A stretch of 64,000 nucleotides of DNA from Crotophaga sulcirostris. Lineage: Eukaryota > Chordata > Aves > Cuculiformes > Crotophagidae. Within the stretch, counting starts at the first letter, position 1, and each line of letters starts with the position of its first letter. The position numbers and the translations under genes are program-made. The stretch covers positions 787,986 to 851,985 of the forward strand of contig VYZB01000334.1 of the NCBI GenBank assembly GCA_013397455.1. The letters are read 5' to 3'. Below are positions 13,798 to 25,500 of the stretch, one piece after another. The notes beneath the pieces were generated by a model, which did not search any database, had not been told where the DNA came from, and saw only the letters and a program-made list of their open reading frames with translations.

Positions 13798-16629
13798 GAT
13801 AAGGCAGAGAAACAAAAGTATATTGATATATGGTATTAGATCCCAGAAAATTTGGTTTTCCTTGTAGCTATTAGTTTTACTTGAATATTCTCTGGCTGAT
13901 GGGAGAACTGAAGCTATCTTGAAGATATGCTATTGTTTTGGTTTACTGTAGCTGAGTCTGGTAATGGTCAGAGTGTTTATTAACATTCTGGTTAGATGAG
14001 CGCCTTAAGCAGGCGTAATCCAGCACTTTTGCTGAAGGAACAGTGCATGTTTTGTGCATTGAAGAAACTGCTTGCATCTCTTCTGCCTGCTTTTTGCCTA
14101 GCACATTTACCTGTCTAGTATTGTGGTGTGGAAGTGACTGGGGAGCACAAACCTGTGCATTATCCCCCTCCCTTCAGCTTCAGGTGTTTAAGTGGTGCAA
14201 GGACAAGCAGAGGGTTGTATTTTGGTGACCACACACCTCTTTGTGTCAGCCTAACATATTTGTAACTAGCTTAAACTGCAAAATCACGTTTAGTGCAGTA
14301 AGGATGGATTTGAAATAGGTTTTTTCTTTTTATATTAATAAAAAGGAAAATAATTGTAAAAATAAAACTCTAGTGAATTACCAGAATAAAGCAGAAACTG
14401 TTTGAAGGAATTTCTTAAATGTAAAAGCAGTGTGCAGCTTCTTTTTCTGTTCTTTATGGGTTCTGATGATACGTTTGCAATGGACTTGGCAAAATCCCAG
14501 CCATAATGAGTCATAATTGCCATTTGTGCATATTGCTGGTTTTATTTGCTATAGCTGTAGCAAATGTTTTTCCAGTTACTTTTTTGTCATTGGAATCATA
14601 CAGAGTGTGCTACTTCTTAAATNNNNNNNNNNNNNNNNNNNNNNNNNNNNNNNNNNNNNNNNNNNNNNNNNNNNNNNNNNNNNNNNNNNNNNNNNNNNNN
14701 NNNNNNNNNATAGAGTTCCCCATCTACAGGGAAATTATTCTTAATATTTTTCTTATTTTGCTTGTGGCCACCTCTTGCAGTGTTATGTGAGGACTGTTGT
14801 TTACATGGGATAAAAAGCAACTGTGCAAATTCATGGAAGACTGAATCTCTTGAGGACTATTTAATTTAAATACCCTGCCTCTTATTAGGAAATCCTTGAA
14901 GCATAGTTTTCAGGAGGATGGGAGGGCATTATTCAGAAATACCACTAGTAAATTGTCATTACCTGGGTGTCTACAGTGATCTTTGGAAACGGAACACTGG
15001 CTTAAGTGAATTTTTGTTTTAACTTGCTAAGGTTGGTTTATTTTTTCTTGTTTTTTTTTTTTTTTTGAGCAGCAATAGCTACTCCAATTTTTAAATGAAA
15101 ATACAAACCTTTTCAAGAATGAGAAGCCTTAACAAAAAAGAAGCTTTGCAAATATTTCTCTTCGGTGTTTTTTGGTTGTTGTTGTTGTTTTCTTTAGATC
15201 TGCCAGCTAATTATTTTGAAATAAGAAAAGGAAAAAACCCCTCATGTTTTTTATGTTTGTACTGTACTAACTTCAATAAGTAAGTTTTATGGTGAGAACT
15301 GTTCTAGGTGAAGTACAGGAATTTTTAGTAGGACCACTGTTCCCTTAGGGGACAGCCCTCCTTTTCTGCATTAGATTTGAATGGACCTGAGAAATAATTC
15401 AGTTTAGCTAACATATCTTAGTTTTGTAGTGCAAAATCAGTTCTTACATAATCCATTTTTTCCTCTCAAAAAAGCATGTCCTTGCAATGAATTTTTAGCA
15501 AATATCTGGATATGTGTTGCTACAGATGCAGTTTTTCTATGGCAGCTCATTGTTTGGAGAACACTGGTCAGCAAAACGCCTAAATGAGCTTCTTAAATTG
15601 GAGAAGTTATTTACCATTTTGTTTACACATACGTGCTCTACCAGCTTTCTAACTTTCAGAAGTTCTCTTTGTGGTTTTCCTCTGATAATTGAACTGGTCA
15701 TCTGTTTTTTTTTTAGTGGAGTAGGTTCTTGAGAATTACACTTCGTCAGGTCTTCCTTGGTAGTGTTAACTAAGACTGCATTTCTTTTGAAAGTAAGTAG
15801 TTTGACTTTTGAATGGAAATAAATCACTTCATAACATGAAGTGTAGTTTTGATCTTGCAGAAGCTGAGCTACAATTTCCTCCTTAGTGCAAAATCTGCAC
15901 CTAATTCTGTTATGTTTTTTTCTGATACCCTTCTTTTCATCTCTCCTTTTCCTTCACTAGCATTTTTAAGTGCTCTGTAATTCTTTCAGCTATACTAGGT
16001 ACTTCAGTGCTAAGGTGTTTATACCAGAAAAATCTGAATATATCTTCTGTTGCTGCTTTTCTTGTGCATTCTTATTTTACTCAAGTTCTTTGTTCTGTGA
16101 ATATGGAGTTCCTATTGTGATCCTTAGATATTAACCCAGTGTTTTCCAGTCTTCATGTTACATTGCTGCTTCTAGCCAGTTTTGGCTGCTCAATGATGAA
16201 GGCAGCCTGAAGTACTCAAGAGGTTAAAATATCTGCAAAAAGAAGGTGGTTAAAGACATTGCAACTAAGATGTCTTTTAACTGCCTGTCCTGTCAACAAC
16301 ATTATGTACAAACTCACTATGTCATGATTTTTTTTTTATGGAAAAATGAAGCTAGCAGGACTTCTAGTGGAATATCAAAGCCTTGCCTTGCCGATTCTTG
16401 ATGCTGGGCACTATTGCACATAAAGTAAACCAGTACCAATTGGATTTTATAGTCTAAATCGGGGTCTTGGTTGGTTTCCTGGAAATTAATGGTCTGATAA
16501 GTGAGCTCAGAATTTGAATGTTTAAATTTGTTTTGCAGGAAGACTTTAGAGAATCTGCGAATTGATAAATGTTGAAAAGAATGACACAAGTAGATGCGAA
16601 GAAATAGAAGGTAGATTGGTTTTGCAGGG
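13798..16629. other. IPO11 intron 1, unannotated part with N gap
   Basis: This is AT-rich intronic sequence with an assembly gap of 87 N at 14623-14709 and a poly-T run near 15050-15066. I see no gene or recognisable mobile element. Confidence 0.6.
14623..14709. other. Assembly gap (N)
   Basis: Eighty-seven unknown bases lie inside IPO11 intron 1. ORFs that appear to cross the gap are not meaningful. Confidence 0.99.
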
Positions 16630-17465
16630 TGTAGTGGGTTGACCTTGGCTGGCCACCAGGTGCTCATTGAGTCCCTCTGCCACTCCCAGCTTCTCTACCT
16701 CCTCTGGAGCAGCACAGGGGGATGAGGAATAGGGGCTACAGTCTATCCATGATGCTTTGTCTCTGCTTCTCCTCCCTTTTTCCACTGTTCTGCTCCATTG
16801 TGAGGTCCCTCCCATGGGAGACAGTTCTTCACAAACTACTTCCAGCATAGGTCCTTTCCATGTTCCTCAGGAACAGGCTGCTCCAGTGTGGGTCCCCCAC
16901 TGGGTTACAAGTTCTGCCACCAAACCTGCTCCAGCATGGAGTCTTCTCTCCATGGGTCCACAGGTCCTGCCAGGAGCCTGCTCCCATGTGGGCTTCCCAT
17001 GTGGTTGTGGCCTCCCTTGTGCATATTCACCTGCTTAAGCTTAGGGTCCTCCGTGGGCTGCAGATGGATGTCTGCTCTGCTGTTAACCTTCATGGGATGC
17101 AGGGGAACAACCTGCCTCACCATGGTCTTCACCATGGGCTGCAGGAGAATCTTTTCTCTGGCACCTGGAGCACCTCCTCCCTCTCCTTCTTCACTGAACT
17201 TGGTGTCTACAGAGTTGTTTCTCCCAGATAGTCTTGCTCATCTCTCTGGCTGCAACTGTGCATTTTTTTCCCCCTTCCTTAAATATGTTGTTATAGGGGC
17301 ACTTCCAGTGTTGCTGATGGGCTCAGCGTTAGGTAGTTGGTGGGTCCATCTTGGAGCCAACTGGAGCTGGCTCTATTCAACATGGAGGCAGCTTCTAGCA
17401 GAAGCTTCTCACAGAAGCCACCCCAGTAGCACCCCTGCTACCAAAACCTATGCAAATCCCATACA
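16630..17465 (+). mobile_element. Avian ERVL-type solo LTR
   Basis: The element begins TGTAGTGGGTTGACCTTGGC and ends near ACCTATGCAAATCCCATACA, typical of a bird ERVL long terminal repeat of about 0.8 kb. The middle carries imperfect repeats around CTGCTCCAGYRTGGGT and TCCTGCCAGGAGCCTGCTCC. Flanks CAGGG and GAGGG may be a decayed 5-base target duplication. No internal retroviral sequence is attached, so I call it a solo LTR. The family name is from memory of this repeat type. Confidence 0.7.
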
Positions 17466-18361
17466 GAGGGCAGTTAAAGCAGAGAGATAAAAAGATGCAT
17501 CACATGCCGAAGTCTAAAGCAGAGGTCAAGTTACTTGTTCTGCTCAGTTACTGCTGTAAAGAAGGATCTGATATGGTGGTTCGTTGTTTTGGAGGTATAC
17601 TTTCTTTAACCTTAGCACCTTTGATTTTTAGTCAGTGTTTATTGAGGATGATTGGAGGCTTACAGATTTGAGAGTTCTTAGATTTTTTTTTCTCTTTTTA
17701 AATTTTTTAGGGCTGTTACTGGTATAAAAGGTTTTAATCATGTTACTAGCTTTGTTGTTAAGGTGATTGTTTTTTCAAAAAATGAAAGTTTAAATCCCAT
17801 GTCGGCATAAGACTTCATTACTGTAGCTTTCCTACCATCACCATAACAATTTTACATCTCAGTTATTTTTCCCTGAAGTTTGGAAAAAACAGACATTTTC
17901 AGTGTTAAACAAAAGTAAATCCTCAAGCCTCTTTGAAGAGAAACTGTGCTTGGTTGTTTATTTAGAAAATGTCAGTATATAAATAATTAACATGTATCTA
18001 TATTACAAAAAGTTTACATAGGTTGTAAACACAAGTTTTTATAGACAGAAAGCCAGTTTTCGTTGTCAGGCATCACAGTTGCTTTTATATATGTTTATCT
18101 CTAACTTGTAATGCTGTTTCTGTGGTGATTACACATGTAATGTGTATCTGGAGAGCAGTGGAGGGTTTGTCTTGTTAGAGTACAAGAAGGTATTTATATT
18201 GGAAATTAGGCAATTGGCATTCTTGGTTCAGCTAATTAGCGTTTTGTGTGCTAACTAGGTAATGAAGGAATACGAATATATTGAGGAAAATTCAGTTTCA
18301 TTTAGGACTCTAATTGTAAAACTGTAATTCGTCCTCTCTTATCAATATAAAATGTCTAGAA
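17466..18361. other. IPO11 intron 1, unannotated part
   Basis: AT-rich intronic sequence between the LTR and the next CR1. Nothing recognisable was found. Confidence 0.6.
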
Positions 18362-18971
18362 TTGTGTGCCCAAGTGGCTAACAAGGCCAATGGCATCTTG
18401 GCCTGTATCAGAAACATTGTGGACAGCAGGAACAGGGAAGTGATTGTGCCTCTGTACTCAGCATTGTTGAGGCCACACCTCGAATGCTGTGTTCAGTTTT
18501 GGGCCCCTCACTACAAGAAGGACATTGAGGTGCTGGAGTGTGTCCAGAAAAGGACAGTGAGGCTGGTGACGGGACTGGAGAGCAAGTGTTATGAGGAGAG
18601 GCTGAGAGAACTGGAACTATTTAGCTTAGAGAACAGGAGGCTGAGGGGAGACCTCATCACTGTCTACAACTACCTGAAAGGAGATTGTAGCGAGGTGAGT
18701 GTTGGTCTCTTCTCCCAAGTGACAGGTGATAGGATGAGGGGAAATGGCCGCAAGTTGCATCAGGGGAGGTTCAGACTTGACATTAGGAAAAATTTCTTTA
18801 CTGAAAGGGTGGTCAGGCTAGTGCTGACCCAGGGACGTGGTTGAGTCACCATCCCTGGAGGTATTTAAAAGATGAGTAGACACATTTCTCAGGGATATGG
18901 TTTAGTAAGTAGACAGGTATGGTTGGACTTGATCTCAAAGGTCTTTTCCAACCAGATGATTCTATGAATTG
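18362..18971 (+). mobile_element. CR1 LINE, 5'-truncated, plus strand
   Basis: A frame from 18362 to 18844 reads as the C-terminal reverse transcriptase region of CR1, with [20 protein letters not shown] and a stop just before the 3' UTR. The element ends CAACCAGATGATTCTATGAA. It lies about 0.4 kb before the first IPO11 coding exon. Confidence 0.92.
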
Positions 18972-19382
18972 AAATAGTAAAAATAAAAAGTTAATACTTT
19001 GCATCTTTCTCTCTTTCAAACAACCCCATGGTTTGCTCTGCCTGAAGTTATCACTAGTTGCAGTTTTGTTCATAGTTTGGTGTGCTTCACAGGAGAGGTA
19101 ACTGGCTTAAAATCAAAATATTTCAGTTTGTCAAATCTAGCAAATATGCTTAGGATGATAGACTTAATGCTTGCTGTTTCTGCTGAGAGATTTCTGAAAG
19201 TAAAATAAATCACAGTACCTTGACACTGCCTGTGAGTGGGTGTAATGCTATCTTACACAGTGTAGTCTAGTGAAAAATTAGTGTGGGATTTTCAGGTAAT
19301 ATGAATGGAAAATACTTGTCTATAATCACAGTCATTTTTTTTCTTAACTGTTTTTCCTCCTTTTAAATGTTCTCAGGTTTTC

Positions 19383-19520
19383 ATGGATCTCAATAGTGCT
19401 AGCACTATTGTTTTGCAAGTCTTGACCCAAGCTACTAGTCAAGATACTGCAGTGCTGAAGCCAGCTGAGGAACAACTGAAGCAGTGGGAGACACAGGCTG
19501 GTTTTTATTCAGTCTTGTTG
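19383..19520 (+). CDS. IPO11: IPO11 coding exon 1 (start)
   Basis: This exon encodes residues 1-46, starting [20 protein letters not shown]. The exon itself begins at 19377 after TTCTCAG, so six untranslated bases precede the ATG. The ATG context (TTTTCATGG) is only moderate, but the start agrees with the family. The donor is GTAAGA. Confidence 0.95.
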
Positions 19521-22500
19521 GTAAGATACAGTGCAGAAGCGCTACTAGGTAAACTTCGAGTAATTTTGAATGTGGCTTTCAAGAGTACTGTTGATTCTTG
19601 ACCTCTGACTGAGAGAATTCTTGAGTCGTGTTCCAGCTGCTAATGTCCTTAGGCTGTGCCATGGTTGGTATTGCCATCACTGTGCCTCAAAGCAGCCTCA
19701 GTTCCCAAGCACTCAGGGGAAGGAGGAAACTCAACTTATAGTGGCATGGTGGAGTGCGCTCTAGTACTAAAGCTGTTGTTGTCCTATTGTGAATTCTAGA
19801 GAACAGAAGGCCAAAAGAACCTTTAGGCCAAGAATAGAAGGCCAAAAGGAATTACCTTTACTATCCCACGAGGCAGGGATGCTTGTATATACAAAGATGC
19901 TAACCATCTTTTCTTTACTGTGGAGGTGATGCATTATGACTGTTTTCATAGAAGGTCCCCCATGCTTTTCATTGCACTAACTTTGATACCCAGCTGGGAT
20001 TCCTTTTCTTCTTGTCAGTGGTGACTGACTCCTCAGGAGATGAGCTTTACCAGACTGGTATTAAGGTTTGTGAAATGGGAAAGGTGAATACTCTAAAGGT
20101 TCTACAACCATTGATTAAATAAGTGCATTAATGAGATGCAAGGTGATGAAAATGTTGTCAAAGAAGGAGACGACTGTTTCAGAGAAGACACTCGGACGTT
20201 AACAGTGTTATTCTCCAATTCCTATTTGTATGTTTATAATAGTCTTAAATACACAAATAAATTGCTTTTCCTACAAACATCCGTCTTAGTGTATAGGATG
20301 AATAACTCAGAGTTGTGGAGTAATGTGTTCTATTCTCTGTAGGCCCTCTGTTTGATTTGTTTGGAAAATTGAAGGCAAGTCAGGGGATTTAGGGGAAAGG
20401 GGAAAAAATATCTGACTTACGAGCTGTCGAATTGTGTTTTACCCACTGACTTTGCCATAGTGTTTCTGTGGTGATAAACGATCTTGATAGGAAACAGCAA
20501 AAATTGCCACTGACTGGACATTTGTTACTTTATGAATGTCTGCTGTCTGCTTCTGACTTTTGTTGCAGACAAGTTGAACACTCACAGGTGTAGCTGAGGT
20601 TGATGTAAGTTAACTTCAACTGTGGGGTTTAAAAGGATCAAATGTTAATTCCTTTGATGTGGTTAAGTAACCCAGTTTCGGGACATATGAGACTTTCGTC
20701 AGGTGTGAAATATAACCACCGTCTTCCAAAATAAATAGAAGTAGGAAATCTGTACTTCTTTGTTTAACTTGATTATGATAGGGAGGCTACCTGGGATTTG
20801 GCACCTTCTTACTGGAGCGGAAGAGGGTAAGGGGAAGCAGGTGGTAATAAATGGAAAACTGTTAAGACAGATTTTCTCTATGGGATATGGGAACTAATAT
20901 AATTACTGTTAGCAACATTTGGCTCTGGGATGATCAGGATAGTGAAAATTATAAGGAACCATGAAACGTGCATCTTTGAATCTACAATTTTTAGTACATA
21001 GTGGAATTGTTAAAGTTAGTTTCTGTGCTTCTCTTTTGAAGGTATGTGCCTCTTTTGAAGAGCAGAGCTGAAAAGTCGTATAGAATGGCTGTTTTTGAAA
21101 CAAGCCGGTGCTAGTAATTATTATTGTTTTATTACCTGCTCAGTCAGATGTGACTAGAAATATATTTGCCTTGTATGTTGGTTTATTTTTTAGAAACTGA
21201 GTACTAGTACTAGTCATAGACATTTTTGTAATATTTAAAAATGAATATTTAACACGTTCCACTTCTGTGCCAAATGCTGACTAATGCATTTTGTTTATCT
21301 GCACCTGTACATACAGAGGTTCGTAGTTATACATATGGCAGTGCCTGTGTTCATACAATTTCTATCCTGTCTGTGGTGTGTTGAGCAGTTTTTAACTTAA
21401 TCTTTTTTTGAAACAGAATATCTTTACAAATCATGCCCTCGATGTAAATGTGAGATGGTTAGCCGTGCTGTACTTTAAAAATGGAATTGATCGCTACTGG
21501 AGACGGGTTGCACCACAGTAAGTTCTGATTTTCTTCATTTCTGATTTTCTTTCTAAATTTCTCACATGTGACATCTTACCAGTATTTTGCAAGCACGTAA
21601 ATAACATTTCTCTTAACAGAATGTGTTGACATTTTTAGAATTGCTGCACATGTAATTTCTCAGTTGATTGTTTTGTGGAGCCGTTGTGTTTTGGCTACCT
21701 TGATGATTGGAAGTTCTATTGTACAGGCTGCTTTTGTTGTCCTTACAAAATTCTCATCTTTCATCTCATCTGTCATATCAGCAGCTGCCCCTTGTCCATC
21801 CATGGTGGTACAGCAAAGCTTGTTTTGATCTACCCAGCCTGTTTGGTAGAGCAGATGTTGAATTTGGATGTAACTGGTTTCTGCTGCCTCTCAGGGATTG
21901 ATTTTATACCTGTGTTCTCAGTGGGATGCTAGCGCAAGTCTACCTGCTTTACTCAGCTGTCGGTTTTAACAAAATCTAAGGGAAAAACCATACTGTTGAC
22001 ATTCCTGCTTTTTGCAAAAGGTAATTGAAATCTGCCAGATAGTTTGAAGAACTATGAGAATAGGAGGAAGGTTGTTACAGGCAAATTATATGTTCATATA
22101 CTTTTAATTTTTTAGTAAGCCAGAGTTGAAGATGGTTACTTTTAGAACAATTTGTCTTGAATATTTATATATTTATGGAGAACTTGCAGTTGCTGAGAAC
22201 TTCCATAGCAAGTTAAACACTTCTCTTGTACAGGTGTGAAGTTAATTTCAATTAAATCAAACAGGAGCAACTTTACCCTTCTGCTGAGTATTTGTGGTTT
22301 CTCAGTTGCTACTACTGCAAAGCAAAAAAAAGGTTCAGATGAATTCTTCTGATAATACAGAACTTGAGTGTTTCATTCTGCTAAAATGCATGGTTGCAGA
22401 ACTGCGAAGGCAGTTGTTTTTTTTTTAACGTGACCTTCTGAAATATTTTACTTCACTGATTCTCACAGTCCTATTCACGCTACTTATTTTCCACCTGCTT

Positions 22501-25500
22501 TGGACTTAAAGTTTTCCAGTGTGAGTGATTTTAGAGATGGGTCTATAAACCTTCTCCCTTGTGCTTTCTTGGGAAGCTTTCCAGATTGCCGTGGAGAAAA
22601 GCCTAGGGTTGTCAGCCTCTTCCTGAGCATAGTTGGCCTGTTTTTTGAAATTGTCAGCCTCCTCAAAAGATGGCCTCGCTTTATGATTTTGCACTTGATC
22701 TTGGTTTCTTCAGAAATGGCTTTTCTTCAATTCCACTGTTATTAAGCATTCCTCTTCTTGAACATGTTTTTTGATTTTATAGGTAATTTCTGTTAAATGC
22801 TGTCTTTTGTAGGCTTTATTCTCTGATTTGATTACTGTGTTGGCAACTTTAATGAGAACATGGATTTGAGAAGTATTATTTGTTTCAATGATAACTATAA
22901 ATACCTCTTCAGTTTTGGATTTCTGGTTTATGAAATAGTAGACTTTTTTAGAAAGCTCCAATTTTTAAGTATTCAAATATGTGTTTCCTCATACCGCAAA
23001 CACAGAAAAAGATCAAACTTTGACATTGCAAATTGTGGAAAACTACAACATAAATATTTAGAAGTTCATCTATAGAAAAGCATGTTTTAATTTTTTGTTT
23101 GGTGTAATTCAGTGCTGAAGAGAAATAACATGTTGAATGATGCACATTCTTCCTAGCTTCTGGCCTGCCTGTAAGTTTTGTATTGAGTTGTGGGTCTTGC
23201 AGTGTATTAAAGAAGGATAAAGATACTGCTGTCTGTGGTTATGTCTGATGTCTGTGGGGAGTGAGCATGTGGTGGAGGAACCGGTCTCCAGCAGATGCCA
23301 CTGTTGTATTATCCAACTGGAAAATTCCTCCATCCTCTGGTGAACAGTTATGAACGCATAATGCAGTATACTGCTTGCATCTGCATTGATTGCTTAGGGT
23401 TTTTTCATTACACTTTGCTTATCATAAGCTTCTGTATTTGAGGCATTAATCCTCATGAGTTTTTCTTTCCCTTCCTTTGCTTTGTTTGTTATGGCAAAAG
23501 CTTAATTATGGCACTTTTATTTATAGTAAGTAACGAATGCTTGCTGCTCTGGGAATATGTGTATGATATGATTAATATAATTATGAAAATAATAATTAAT
23601 GCAAGGAGCCTCATGACCTCACAAACAAGGTAGAAGAAATAATATAATGGAAGAGGTTTTTTCTTTACAAACCAGTTTTTCTGTTACCCCTGGAGGTGAG
23701 TTATGTACAAGCTACATTTAATTGAGATTACATTCCTTAATTGTGTTATAGTAGCTTGCAGGTTTTAGAAACCACTTATTATATGCCTGTGTGTCTGGAA
23801 ATTAAATAATACATTTTTGTATTTAAAAATGAGGGACTGCATAAATTTGTTTCCCTAAAATATCCTCTAGTGGCTTAAATTAATAACTGAAAATTACTTA
23901 CCTCCCATCCCTCTTGTGTCCTGTACTTAGCGGGATAGCTATTTGATTTAGGAAATAGTGAGTGCTTGTGTTTTATACAAAGAGGAAAAAAGTGAAAACT
24001 AGAATGTTGTTGGAAATGTTAGACCTTACCGTATATCCTACCTGTTAATTATTTTGAGATGAATATTTAGTAATTGTCTAGGTTAATGTAAAGGCTGTGT
24101 TTAGGGAGCTTTAGAGATCATTTTGATTCTCACTATATAAAACTGGTAGGTTAGTGTCTGTGCCTGAGGTCAGACAACAGGAAGTGGTTGTGTTGGTGTT
24201 TAATCTTCTTCCTTTCCAGCCACTAGATTTCATTGAGATGCGTGCATGCTTCTAAATCATTGCAAAGTTAGATGAAACAGTTTTCGTCTACACAACCTTG
24301 AGTGATAACATAAGCCTTTTTATGAATAAGAAACAGCTTTCTACGTGCTTTCAGTAAATGAAAGTGTTTATTTTTTTTTCTGGTTGTATAATCTGTAAAT
24401 ACCAACAAAGCGTTTTTAAAAGCAGTTTATGTTTCATGAAAAAAGGAAAAAAATACATGGGTCATATGAAGTCTGAAGTAGTATGGAAGTGATCTTATAC
24501 TGTAAGGTATAGTCTTAAACTGATAGAGGTCGCTTAAAAGGAAGTATAAAGATAGCATAGAGCTTTGCTTAAATGAAAATTAACTTTTATGGCTTAGAAT
24601 TTATCCTTCTTACAAGGCTACGTCAATGTATTTTGCATTCAAAGATATAATTTTCAAGGGACCCGTATTTTTACGTGTAGCTATGTGACTTGTTTGTTAG
24701 TAAGTAGAAAAGACTTATTACTTTTGCAAAAAAAGAAGTCATCTTTCACCATGATTGCCTTACACTGGGCATCTTTTTGTCATTATCCATTAGTATATAT
24801 GAGCAAAGTCATGCTTGAGTCATCGTTCACTACAGCAATAACTATATAATAACTGTCTAATACAGATCAGTTTATAGTATATACAGTTTTCCTTATTTTC
24901 ATAATATATCTGGATACCTTACTTTGTCAACTTTCAGTTTTGCTGTTTGTGTTTACAAAGGTCATGTCAAATAGTGAGGTTAAAAGGCCTCATAAATATC
25001 TTTGAGATAATGGAAAAACAAGTGATATTCTCTTGATGGTTTCACAGTGAAATACATTAGTTTCAAGAAAATGTTATATAAAAGTAATCTTTGTCCAGTA
25101 GAACACAGATGCATAAATGGAAATGACGGTTTAACTTATGTGTAGTAAGAAAATAATACTAAATATGAATTAATAGAATGGGTTTTAGAGATAATTAAAT
25201 AATGTTCTAATAAATATATCCTGACAGTGCTCTTTCTGAAGAAGAAAAAACTACATTGCGTGCTGGACTTATCACCAACTTTAATGAACCAGTGAATCAG
25301 GTTAGTGATTACAAATGCAAGCAAAATGCTTGTATTTGTATTTAGTTTGGTTTCACTCTTTATGAAGTGTTTAACAATAATACTGCCAAAGCTGAGAAGT
25401 TACAATTTACATGTTGCCTTTCAGTCAGATCTTTTGTGTTAAATGAGATATTTTTCAATGGGTCATAATTAAATATTTTGTCTCTTTGATTTGTTTTTCG

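Noticed and set aside
16888..17490. 200-codon plus-strand ORF
   Set aside because: It lies wholly within the ERVL-type LTR and has no retroviral or host protein character; LTR tandem-like units keep frames open by chance.
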